Shown one piece after another: positions 1 through 5,431 of a DNA stretch of 5,448 nt. Positions within the stretch are counted from its first letter, which is position 1. Each line of letters starts with the position of its first letter. A program made the translations under genes and the position numbers. The stretch is from Collinsella sp. GTDB lineage: Bacteria > Actinomycetota > Coriobacteriia > Coriobacteriales > Coriobacteriaceae. The DNA lies in NCBI GenBank assembly GCA_022728415.1, contig JAIJJM010000169.1:1-5448 (forward strand), written 5' to 3'. Below the pieces are notes generated by a model that saw only the letters and a list, made by a program, of their open reading frames with translations, was not told the origin of the DNA and ran no database searches.

Positions 1-1150
1 CCCAGATGTCGATGACGTGGTCGACACGCTGGAACTTGTCCCAGTGATAGGCGACGTCGGAGGCGAAGTAGGTGTACTCACCGTCGGACTTGATCAGCAC
101 GCGGTCCTTGTCGTCGCCCAGATCGGTGGAGCGGAACCACAGGGCGCCGTCCTTGGTGTAGAGGTAGCCCATCTTGTCGAGCTTCTCAAAAGCGCGGTCG
201 ACGGCGGAGGTGCCGGCGGTCTCGCCCTCGGTGTCCTTCACGTACAGGGAGCGCTCGGAGAACCAGCGGTCAAAGTCGCAGTTGACGGCGTGGCAAAGGT
301 CGCGCATGTTGTCGACCATCTTTACGTAGCCGCGCTCGCGGAAGCTCTCCATGCGCTCCTGCGGATCAGCGTTGACCCACTTATCACCGTCGGTGCGCCA
401 GAACTCGGCGGCCTCGTCGATGATGTAGTCGCCGCCGTAGGAGTCCTTACCCAGAGTCTCGGCAAAGTTGTCCTGGTAGGGATGGGTCTCGGGGTGCTCG
501 TCGCTCTCGTCGGCGACAAAGGCATCGCGGTCGGCGATCAGAATCTTGTGAGCCTCATTAATGTCCACGCCCTGCTTGGCGATGATGTCGGCAAGCTGCA
601 TATAGCGCGTGCTGATGGAGTTACCGAAGGTGTTCATCTGAGAGCCATGGTCATTGATGTAGAACTCACGCTGGATGTCGTAACCAGCGTGGTCCATGAC
701 GCGGCAAAGAGAATCGCCCAGCGCGGCCCAGCGGCCATGACCGATGTGCATGGGGCCGACGGGATTGGCGGAAACGAACTCGACCTGAGTCTTCAGGCCA
801 CCGCCGACGTTGGACTTGGCGAAGTCCATGCCTTTCTCGCGGGCCTCGCCAAAAATGGCATTCTTGACGGCAACGGAGAGGTAGAAGTTGATGAAACCGG
901 GGCCGGCGATCTCGACCTTCTCGATCGCGGGGTCCTCGGGCATATGGGCAACGACGGCCTCGGCGATCTTGCGCGGGGCGCAGTGAGCCAGCTTGGCGGA
1001 CTTCAGGGCCATGGTGGAGGTCCACTCGCCATGAGAAGTGTCAGCCGGTCGCTCGATGGCGCAATCGTCAAGTTCAAATGCGGAAAGGTCGCCGGCCTCC
1101 TGGGCCGCAGCGAGCGCAGCGCGTACCAGTTCTTCAATCTTCTCGGGCAT
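1..1150 (-). CDS. argS: Arginyl-tRNA synthetase, N-terminal part (runs off the left edge)
   Basis: This class Ia aminoacyl-tRNA synthetase charges tRNA-Arg with arginine using ATP in the cytoplasm. Reading the minus strand from the ATG at 1150 gives 383 uninterrupted codons to the window edge. Residues 1 to about 110 match the N-terminal tRNA-contacting (Add-1) domain, including an AGPGFINFYL segment near 82-91. The catalytic domain opens with VEFVSANPVGPMHIGHGR, and its HIGH signature (HIGH, residues 135-138) binds ATP. Further on, YINDHGSQMN and a C-terminal stretch ending DHVIDIWG are typical of ArgS. The KMSK loop and anticodon-binding domain lie beyond the window, so about a third of the usual 550-600 residues is missing only because of the cut. 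The start is fixed by AGGAGG at 1155-1160, four bases upstream. The gene is divergent from carD and probably transcribed from a promoter near 1218-1246. The long plus-strand reading frame over it is an antisense shadow. Confidence 0.96.
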   Translation of the reverse strand, partial: MPEKIEELVRAALAAAQEAGDLSAFELDDCAIERPADTSHGEWTSTMALKSAKLAHCAPRKIAEAVVAHMPEDPAIEKVEIAGPGFINFYLSVAVKNAIFGEAREKGMDFAKSNVGGGLKTQVEFVSANPVGPMHIGHGRWAALGDSLCRVMDHAGYDIQREFYINDHGSQMNTFGNSISTRYMQLADIIAKQGVDINEAHKILIADRDAFVADESDEHPETHPYQDNFAETLGKDSYGGDYIIDEAAEFWRTDGDKWVNADPQERMESFRERGYVKMVDNMRDLCHAVNCDFDRWFSERSLYVKDTEGETAGTSAVDRAFEKLDKMGYLYTKDGALWFRSTDLGDDKDRVLIKSDGEYTYFASDVAYHWDKFQRVDHVIDIW

Positions 1151-1217
1151 AGATCCTCCTTGTGTTAAAGCCCCCGAGCTCTTGGTCACTCGTAGGGCAA
1201 AAGCCAGAGTTTGTAGC

Positions 1218-1246
1218 ACTCTATCACAAGCGACGCACACTGTCGC
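1218..1246 (-). promoter_or_regulatory. Candidate argS promoter
   Basis: Read on the minus strand, a -35-like GCGACA (plus 1241-1246, four of six to TTGACA) is followed after 17 bases by a -10-like TAGAGT (plus 1218-1223, four of six to TATAAT). The -10 has an upstream TGn extension. Transcription would start near 1211 and give a leader of about 60 nt before the argS ATG at 1150. This was assigned by eye from hexamers and spacing. Confidence 0.45.
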
Positions 1247-1449
1247 AGGGTAAAGCCAATCGATATTGCATATGCACAAAAATGACTACTGCCTACGATG
1301 AGTCACTCAAAGATGGCGGTCTGCCTGCAGATTATGCACGCGTTGGAACTGTATTAACATGTGAATGAGCGGTGCATTTTATCGAATACTCTTACCTATC
1401 GGAGTTGTGTGCTTTTCCTGCATAAAGTGAAGGTTTGCGCACGTCAGCG

Positions 1450-1458
1450 TGGTATTCT
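1450..1458 (+). promoter_or_regulatory. Candidate extended -10 promoter of carD
   Basis: TGGTATTCT (TG at 1450-1451, hexamer TATTCT at 1453-1458) is an extended -10 element. No good -35 hexamer lies 16-18 bases upstream, which extended -10 promoters tolerate. Transcription would start about 1465, leaving a leader of roughly 28 nt that contains GGAGG at 1484-1488 before the ATG at 1493. Confidence 0.45.
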
Positions 1459-1492
1459 AGACATACGCAAATTCGTATAAGTTGGAGGTAGC

Positions 1493-1978
1493 ATGTTCTC
1501 AATCGGTCAACACGTCATTCATCCGGGTCAGGGAGTCTGCACCGTCGTCGGTTTTAGGGACGACACGCCGCAGCCCATGCTGTTGCTCGAGACCAAGCAG
1601 GGGCATGCTCAGACGGTCCTTATGTATCCCGTGGCGCAGGCCGACCGTTTGCATTCCGCTATCTCCCAGCAAGATGCCAAGCATCTGCTGAGCCACTTTA
1701 ACGAGCTCGAGTGCGACACCTTTACCGAGCGCAACAGCTCGCTCGAGGAGACGCACTTTAAGCAGCAGCTTAAGCTGGGCGCACCCGAGACGGTCCGCGT
1801 GGCAAAGACCATGATGCACCGCATTCGCCAGGCCGAGGAAGCCGGCAAAAAGCCCAGCTCATACTACATGCGTGTGCTCAAGGAGGCAAAGCGCCGCTCC
1901 GTTGAGGAGTTCGCCGTCGCTCTGGGCGTCACCGAAGAAGACGCCGAGGCCTGCCTAGCCCAAGCCGCCCTCAACTAA
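1493..1978 (+). CDS. carD: CarD/CdnL-family RNA polymerase-binding transcription regulator
   Basis: CarD/CdnL proteins bind the RNA polymerase beta subunit and stabilise open promoter complexes, often at rRNA and housekeeping promoters. The 161-residue product has the standard order. A Tudor-like polymerase-interacting domain covers about residues 1-60, opening MFSIGQHVIHPGQGVCTVVG with the HPGQGV turn at 10-15. A helical C-terminal domain covers about 70-160, ending with the family-like EEFAVALGVTEEDAEACL. Length fits the family. The start is set by GGAGG at 1484-1488. The protein has no tryptophan at all: by eye, the position of the DNA-wedging Trp85 of Mycobacterium tuberculosis CarD aligns with Leu84. 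It is therefore closer to the shorter-studied Firmicutes/Coriobacteria type, and its promoter contact may differ. It is transcribed alone and divergently from argS. Its stop codon overlaps a 44-bp hairpin repeat, and its own terminator follows at 2046-2090. The family call is firm; the regulon is unknown. Confidence 0.9.
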   Translation: MFSIGQHVIHPGQGVCTVVGFRDDTPQPMLLLETKQGHAQTVLMYPVAQADRLHSAISQQDAKHLLSHFNELECDTFTERNSSLEETHFKQQLKLGAPETVRVAKTMMHRIRQAEEAGKKPSSYYMRVLKEAKRRSVEEFAVALGVTEEDAEACLAQAALN

Positions 1979-2020
1979 CCCGCCAAAAAGGGACAGGTTT
2001 ATTTTGGCAGGTTTTATCTG
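1977..2020 (+). repeat. 44-bp stop-codon-linked hairpin repeat, copy 1 (behind carD)
   Basis: The repeat starts in the carD stop codon and ends at ATCTG. The left arm is 1977-1988 (AACCCGCCAAAA), the 13-nt loop is 1989-2001 (AGGGACAGGTTTA) and the right arm is 2002-2013 (TTTTGGCAGGTT), followed by TTATCTG. Eleven of twelve pairs form. The exception is C1981 opposite A2009, which becomes a G-T wobble on the complementary strand. It differs from copy 2 at this single position. A run of T after the stem (four, including the stem end) makes it weakly terminator-like. Confidence 0.9.
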
Positions 2021-2045
2021 GCAAAACGTCAACGAACAATTAGTA

Positions 2046-2090
2046 AATGGCCGGGCGCTCCGTTTTGTTTTGAGCGCCCGGCCATTCTTC
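2046..2090 (+). terminator. Intrinsic terminator of carD
   Basis: A perfect 15-bp GC-rich stem is formed by AATGGCCGGGCGCTC (2046-2060) and its complement (2072-2086) around an 11-nt T-rich loop. CTTCTATC follows, a modest T-rich tail. It sits 25 bases after the end of repeat copy 1 and is the strongest hairpin in the window. Confidence 0.8.
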
Positions 2091-2230
2091 TATCGCCGCA
2101 GAAATGCTTGAAGCCCATTTGCGCTGACATCACGCGAGGGCCATCCAGATCAACGCAACAAAAGCACGCATTCACAACAGCGCGCCCGTCTTGCTCAATT
2201 ATCATTAAAAAGCATCAATTTGAAAATGCA

Positions 2231-2259
2231 ATAACATTTCGGCAGGTAGCAGCTATAGT
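2231..2259 (+). promoter_or_regulatory. Candidate promoter of the RAYT gene
   Basis: A -35-like ATAACA (2231-2236, four of six) and a -10-like TATAGT (2254-2259, five of six) are separated by 17 bases in an AT-rich stretch. Transcription would start about 2266, giving a leader of roughly 67 nt. The rest of the gap from the carD terminator (2091) to the start at 2333 shows no gene or clear repeat. Confidence 0.4.
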
Positions 2260-2320
2260 CGGTGAACTGAATCTCGATAACCGAGACCTCCAAATGAGGT
2301 ATCTTCAGCCCATCCAAGCT

Positions 2321-2328
2321 AAAGGAGG
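2321..2328 (+). promoter_or_regulatory. Ribosome binding site that sets the RAYT start
   Basis: AAAGGAGG lies four bases before the ATG at 2333. It selects this start over the in-frame ATG at 2108. The upstream frame has no such site, and its 75 extra residues do not look like the protein family. Confidence 0.85.
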
Positions 2329-2332
2329 GACC

Positions 2333-3091
2333 ATGCCGAGAAAGCCTCGTTCAAAGTCACCAACCGGTTATTTCCATGTCACATTGCGCGGAAACGGAGG
2401 ACAATTGCTGTTTAACGGTGACGAGGACCGAATCGCTTTGCTTCACATCCTCGACGCAATCCTCCCTAAACACAATATTGAGCTTATCGCTTGGTGCCTT
2501 ATGGGAAACCACATCCATCTCCTCATCGACGATCCGGACGACCGCAAGAGCGACGCGATGCACGCGATAGCCGTGTCGTTTGCGGGAAGATATAACGCGC
2601 GAATGGGGCATATCGGACACGTTTTTCAGGAGCGCTTTTGGGATTCGCCGATTAAATCGGAAGAGTATTTGCTTGAGGCAATTCGATACATTCATTTGAA
2701 TCCACAAAAAGCAGGACTGGCGGCATACGACGAATATCCGTGGAGCAGCCATCGCGAGTATCTGATGAGCACCGGGTCACGGCCGCATATCACCGGCAGC
2801 GTTATCGACGCATTATTCCCGACACCTCGCTCATACCTTCAACTCATGGAAAGCACGCCGTCGCTTCCCTATCGCCCCAGCGCAACAGCCAAGGTACGCG
2901 AGGAAGATTTATGCGAATTTGGCGCGGCAATCGTGCAGAGTGTCGCAGGATGCGCCCCTACGGAACTTAAATCCGTCTCCAAGGCACTTCGCAATGAGGC
3001 GATACTCACGCTACGGAAAGAAGGGCTAACGATTAAGCAGGTTCAGCTGCTGACCGGACTGGGGATATGGATTATCAAGAATGCGGCCTAG
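2333..3091 (+). CDS. REP-associated tyrosine transposase (RAYT, Y1/IS200-like HUH enzyme)
   Basis: RAYTs are single-copy relatives of the IS200/IS605 TnpA transposase that bind and cut hairpin repeats in single-stranded DNA through a phosphotyrosine link. The 252-residue product has the full Y1 domain (about 10-145). It starts GYFHVTLRGNGGQLLF and carries the metal-binding HUH motif as GNHIHLLI (His60 and His62). HVFQERFWDSPI (96-107) follows, then RYIHLNPQKAGL, whose Tyr119 aligns with the catalytic Tyr115 of Escherichia coli TnpA-REP. A C-terminal extension of about 100 residues ends in a helix-turn-helix-like LRKEGLTIKQVQLLTGLGI, as in the longer RAYT groups. All key residues are present, so it may be active. 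Codon use differs from the neighbours (AGA, CGA, GGA, TTG and TCA are frequent), suggesting acquisition from elsewhere. It lies between two inverted copies of the 44-bp hairpin repeat, its likely substrate. No T-tailed terminator follows it on the plus strand. Confidence 0.9.
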   Translation: MPRKPRSKSPTGYFHVTLRGNGGQLLFNGDEDRIALLHILDAILPKHNIELIAWCLMGNHIHLLIDDPDDRKSDAMHAIAVSFAGRYNARMGHIGHVFQERFWDSPIKSEEYLLEAIRYIHLNPQKAGLAAYDEYPWSSHREYLMSTGSRPHITGSVIDALFPTPRSYLQLMESTPSLPYRPSATAKVREEDLCEFGAAIVQSVAGCAPTELKSVSKALRNEAILTLRKEGLTIKQVQLLTGLGIWIIKNAA

Positions 3092-3145
3092 CGTCGCGTT
3101 TGCCGAATTACGGATACGGCAAAGCATGGCTGCCCGCCGCGACGC
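3091..3145 (+). other. Nested hairpin just after the RAYT stop codon
   Basis: GCGTCGCG (3091-3098) pairs with CGCGACGC (3138-3145), an 8-bp GC stem. Directly inside it, TTTGCCG (3099-3105) pairs with CGGCAAA (3117-3123) around an 11-nt loop. A further 6-bp pairing joins CATGGC (3125-3130) to GCCATG (3164-3169), but this would compete with the outer stem. No T run follows, so this is not a standard terminator. It could be a structured 3' end of the RAYT transcript or a RAYT-bound DNA element. It has no resemblance to the 44-bp repeats. Confidence 0.45.
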
Positions 3146-3170
3146 GCCGCCATTCGCCGATGTGCCATGT

Positions 3171-3215
3171 CAAAAAGAAAACGCTTCCGCTGAATAACGT
3201 CCAACGGAGGCGTTT
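3171..3215 (-). terminator. Intrinsic terminator of the HD-domain gene
   Basis: Read on the minus strand, the arms are AAACGCCTCCG (plus 3205-3215) and CGGAAGCGTTT (plus 3179-3189). They form an 11-bp stem with one mismatch and a 15-nt loop, followed by TCTTTTTG. The T tract gives the direction clearly as minus. It starts three bases after the end of repeat copy 2. Confidence 0.8.
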
Positions 3216-3218
3216 CCG

Positions 3219-3262
3219 CAGATAAAACCTGCCAAAATAAACCTGTCCCTTTTTGGCAGGTT
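3219..3262 (-). repeat. 44-bp stop-codon-linked hairpin repeat, copy 2 (behind the HD gene)
   Basis: In the HD gene's sense, the stem arms are AACCTGCCAAAA (plus 3251-3262) and TTTTGGCAGGTT (plus 3226-3237). They form a perfect 12-bp stem around the loop AGGGACAGGTTTA (plus 3238-3250), with TTATCTG after it. The first two stem bases are the last two bases of the TAA stop. It is inverted relative to copy 1, so copies 1 and 2 bracket the RAYT gene. Confidence 0.92.
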
Positions 3263-3860
3263 AGGCCTGGAAGGAGTCGTGGTCTGGGGCGAAGGACTGC
3301 ATGGCTGCGATGGTGCGGTCGAAGAGCTCGGGAAGCTCCCAGCCCAGCATCTCGGCACCCTGCGAAATTACATCGCGCGAGCAGCCGGCGGCAAAGCGCT
3401 TGTCCTTGAATTTCTTTTTGAGCGACTTGGTCGTAAAGTCCATGACGCTCTTGCTCGGGCGCATGATGACGGCGGCGCCGATCAGGCCGGTGAGCTCGTC
3501 GCAGGCAAACAGGATCTTTTCCATCTGCAGCTCGGGCTTGGGCAGCGAAGAGTTGAAATCGGACGTGTGCGTCTGGATGGCACGGATAAGCTCGGGGGTC
3601 GCACCCTCACCCTCAAGAATCTCGGCAGCATAGATGGTGTGGTTCATGGGGTCGTCCTCATGCTCCTCCCAATCCAGGTCGTGCAGCAGACCGACGATGC
3701 CCCAAAAATCTTCGTTTTCGGGGTCGAACTCGCGCGCAAAGTAGCGCATGGTGCCCTCGACGGTCTCGCCGTGCGTGATGTGGAACGGGTCTTTGTTGTG
3801 CTCGTTGAGCAGTTCAAACGCGCGGTCTCGGGTGATTCCGGCAGTAAGCGTCTGGGACAT
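3261..3860 (-). CDS. HD-domain protein, predicted metal-dependent phosphohydrolase
   Basis: The 199-residue product belongs to the HD superfamily, whose members usually hydrolyse phosphate esters such as nucleotides with one or two bound metals. The motif set is visible: His30 (in FHITHGETVEG), the His60-Asp61 doublet (in GIVGLLHDLDWEEH), a later His98 (in AIQTHTSD) and Asp121 (in FACDELTGLI). No signal peptide or membrane segment is seen, so it should be cytoplasmic. It lacks a GGDEF, PAS or nucleotidyltransferase partner domain and resembles the stand-alone HD proteins annotated only as hydrolases. The substrate cannot be told. The start is supported by GGAGGT at 3868-3873, seven bases before the ATG. 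It is convergent with the RAYT gene and lies downstream of proA, from which a terminator separates it. The region 3874-3957 must hold its promoter, but I find no convincing -35/-10 pair there. Its TAA stop overlaps repeat copy 2. Confidence 0.85.
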   Translation of the reverse strand: MSQTLTAGITRDRAFELLNEHNKDPFHITHGETVEGTMRYFAREFDPENEDFWGIVGLLHDLDWEEHEDDPMNHTIYAAEILEGEGATPELIRAIQTHTSDFNSSLPKPELQMEKILFACDELTGLIGAAVIMRPSKSVMDFTTKSLKKKFKDKRFAAGCSRDVISQGAEMLGWELPELFDRTIAAMQSFAPDHDSFQA

Positions 3861-3950
3861 GGTCGATACCTCCAGTTACGTCAGTGCTAAGTCACGGTAT
3901 CAATATCGTATATCGCCGTGGCGAAAGTCGAAAGGCCGAAAAGGCGGGCG

Positions 3951-3982
3951 GAAAACATGCCGGGCGAACGCGTCGCCCGGCA
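3951..3982 (-). terminator. Intrinsic terminator of proA
   Basis: Read on the minus strand, TGCCGGGCGA and TCGCCCGGCA form a perfect 10-bp GC-rich stem (plus 3973-3982 with 3958-3967) around a 5-nt loop. TGTTTTCC follows. It begins six bases after the end of repeat copy 3 and separates proA from the HD gene. Confidence 0.8.
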
Positions 3983-3988
3983 AAACCG

Positions 3989-4032
3989 CAGATAAAACCT
4001 ACCAAAATAAACCTGTCCCTTTTTGGTAGGTT
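3989..4032 (-). repeat. 44-bp stop-codon-linked hairpin repeat, copy 3 (behind proA)
   Basis: In proA's sense, the arms are AACCTACCAAAA (plus 4021-4032) and TTTTGGTAGGTT (plus 3996-4007). They form a perfect 12-bp stem around the same 13-nt loop AGGGACAGGTTTA (plus 4008-4020), then TTATCTG. Compared with copy 2 there are only two changes, G to A in the left arm and C to T in the right arm, at positions that pair with each other. The stem begins at the last base of the proA stop codon, one base later than in the other two copies. Confidence 0.92.
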
Positions 4033-5318
4033 TAGGGGCGGACCTGGCCGGTGCCGCGGAGCTTGTATTTGTAGGTTGTGAGGGCCTCGGCGGCAAAGGG
4101 GCCTCGGGCGTGGAGCTTTTGGGTCGAGATGCCGATCTCGGCACCCAGCCCAAACTCGCCGCCGTCAGTGAAGCGCGTGCTGGCGTTGGCGTATACGGCC
4201 GAGGCATCGACTGCATCCAAGAAGCGCTCGCAGGCATCCTCGTCCTCGGCAACGATGGCCTCGGAGTGCATGGTACCGTAGCGGTTGATGTGCGCGATGG
4301 CCTCATCCTCGTTCGCCACGACCTTCACGCTCATCTCGAGCGCCAGATACTCGCGGCCCCAGTCCTCCTCAGTCGCGGCAACATAGTCATCGCCTTCGGC
4401 AAGCCCAGCGTCGGCGCATGCGGCGCGCGTGGCTTCGTCGCCGTGAATCAGCACGCCGTGGTCGTGCAGCACGGCAACGACTGCGGGCAGGAAGCGATCA
4501 GCAACGGCACGGTCGACCAGCAGCGACTCGGCGGCATTGCACACGCCCACGCGCTGGGCCTTGGCATTGACGATAATGTTAAGTGCCTTGTCAAAGTCGG
4601 CGGATTCATGCACGTAGATATGGCAGTTGCCCGTGCCTGTCTCGATCACCGGCACAAGCGACTCGCGCACGCAGCGCTGAATCAGGCCCGCACCGCCACG
4701 CGGAATGAGCACGTCGACGATGCCGCGGAGCTTCATGAGCTCGCCGGTGGCCTCGCGGTCGGTGGACTCGATCATCGAGATAGCCTCGCGCGGGAAACCC
4801 TTGGCCTCGAGTGCATCGGCCAGCAGTTCGGCAATCATGGCACACGAGTGATAGGCCAGCGAACCGCCGCGCAAAATGCAGGCGTTGCCGGTGCGGATGC
4901 AGATGCCCGCGGCATCGGCCGTCACGTTGGGACGTGCCTCGTACACCATGGCGACCAGGCCCAACGGCACACTCACGCGGGTCAAGTCCACACCGCTTGC
5001 AAGCACGCGATGATCGAGCACGCGGCCCACGGGATCGGGCAGCTCAGCGAGCTTCTCCAGGCCGGCAGCCATGCCCTCGACGCGCTCGGGCGTCAGCAGC
5101 AGGCGGTCGAGGAGCCCCGCCGAGGTCCCCGCATCGCGCGCGGCGGACATATCGAGCCCGTTGGCGGCCATGATGGAATCAGCGCCATCGCGCAGCGCCG
5201 CGGCCATGGCGCGCACAGCCTCCTGGCGCTGGGCATCGCTCGCCGTGGCAAGCGCGCCCGAAGCAGCCTTGGCCTCAATGGCAAGATCGTGAACGTAGGT
5301 GGCTATATCGACCGACAT
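4032..5318 (-). CDS. proA: Gamma-glutamyl phosphate reductase (glutamate-5-semialdehyde dehydrogenase)
   Basis: ProA reduces gamma-glutamyl phosphate with NADPH to glutamate-5-semialdehyde, the second step of proline synthesis from glutamate, in the cytoplasm. The 428-residue product matches the family's usual length of about 415-430. Markers in order are PLGLVAMVYEARPNVTADAA (118-137), ILRGGS (148-153), LIPRGGAGLI (204-213), the catalytic Cys260 in RVGVCNAAESLLV, and the C-terminal block TRFTDGGEFGLGAEIGIST. The ending ALTTYKYKLRGTGQVRP is a normal ProA C-terminus, so nothing was lost where the repeat follows. I chose ATG 5318, with AAAGGG at 5325-5330, over the in-frame ATG at 5372. The latter adds 18 residues unlike ProA and has no well-spaced site. 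ProB (glutamate 5-kinase), often adjacent, is not next to it here: upstream lies a divergent region and downstream the HD gene. Repeat copy 3 overlaps its stop, and a terminator follows. Confidence 0.95.
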   Translation of the reverse strand: MSVDIATYVHDLAIEAKAASGALATASDAQRQEAVRAMAAALRDGADSIMAANGLDMSAARDAGTSAGLLDRLLLTPERVEGMAAGLEKLAELPDPVGRVLDHRVLASGVDLTRVSVPLGLVAMVYEARPNVTADAAGICIRTGNACILRGGSLAYHSCAMIAELLADALEAKGFPREAISMIESTDREATGELMKLRGIVDVLIPRGGAGLIQRCVRESLVPVIETGTGNCHIYVHESADFDKALNIIVNAKAQRVGVCNAAESLLVDRAVADRFLPAVVAVLHDHGVLIHGDEATRAACADAGLAEGDDYVAATEEDWGREYLALEMSVKVVANEDEAIAHINRYGTMHSEAIVAEDEDACERFLDAVDASAVYANASTRFTDGGEFGLGAEIGISTQKLHARGPFAAEALTTYKYKLRGTGQVRP

Positions 5319-5431
5319 GGACGGCCCTTTCTCTTGGATGTTTGCCAACCATGGTAGCCGATTTATGCGCATCCTCGCTGACGGCGGTAGAATTGGTCAG
5401 CCCGAAACACCGCAATGAACGGAAGTACCGC

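Larger units (their letters stand above)
1151..1492. other. Divergent intergenic region between argS and carD
   Basis: This 342-bp stretch carries no convincing gene. It holds the argS ribosome binding site and candidate promoter on the minus side, and the carD promoter and GGAGG site on the plus side. The short plus-strand frames here lack good ribosome binding sites and recognisable protein content. The middle (about 1250-1430) is more AT-rich than the genes. I see no T-box, riboswitch or tRNA in it. A small inverted repeat (AGAGT at 1206-1210, ACTCT at 1218-1222) overlaps the argS -10 region and may be chance. Confidence 0.6.

Noticed and set aside
17..1168. Long plus-strand open frame (383 codons) opposite argS
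   Set aside because: It is antisense to a clear ArgS with HIGH motif and ribosome binding site. Its protein is low-complexity (Val, Gly, Leu, Ala) and resembles no family, as expected for a GC-rich shadow frame.
1162..1368. Small plus-strand frames in the argS/carD gap
   Set aside because: They have no suitable ribosome binding site, overlap the argS leader and promoter, and show no recognisable protein features.
2108..2332. N-terminal extension of the RAYT protein
   Set aside because: The AAAGGAGG site at 2321-2328 and the family-like N-terminus both favour the ATG at 2333. The candidate promoter at 2231-2259 would lie inside the extension.
3279..3890. Plus-strand open frame opposite the HD gene
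   Set aside because: The minus-strand product has the HD motifs and a GGAGGT site. The plus frame has neither.
1977..4032. Repeats as a CRISPR array
   Set aside because: There are only three copies, widely separated, in mixed orientation and tied to gene ends. There are no regular spacers and no cas genes.
5348..5355. Palindrome ACCATGGT upstream of proA
   Set aside because: At eight bases it is too short to call an operator, and no second copy is present.
4023..5357. Long plus-strand open frame (444 codons) opposite proA
   Set aside because: It mirrors the proA frame. The sense product has all ProA motifs, while the antisense product is repetitive in His, Gly and Ala with no recognisable domain.
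5319..5372. Longer proA start at 5372
   Set aside because: It adds 18 residues not typical of ProA and lacks a well-spaced ribosome binding site.
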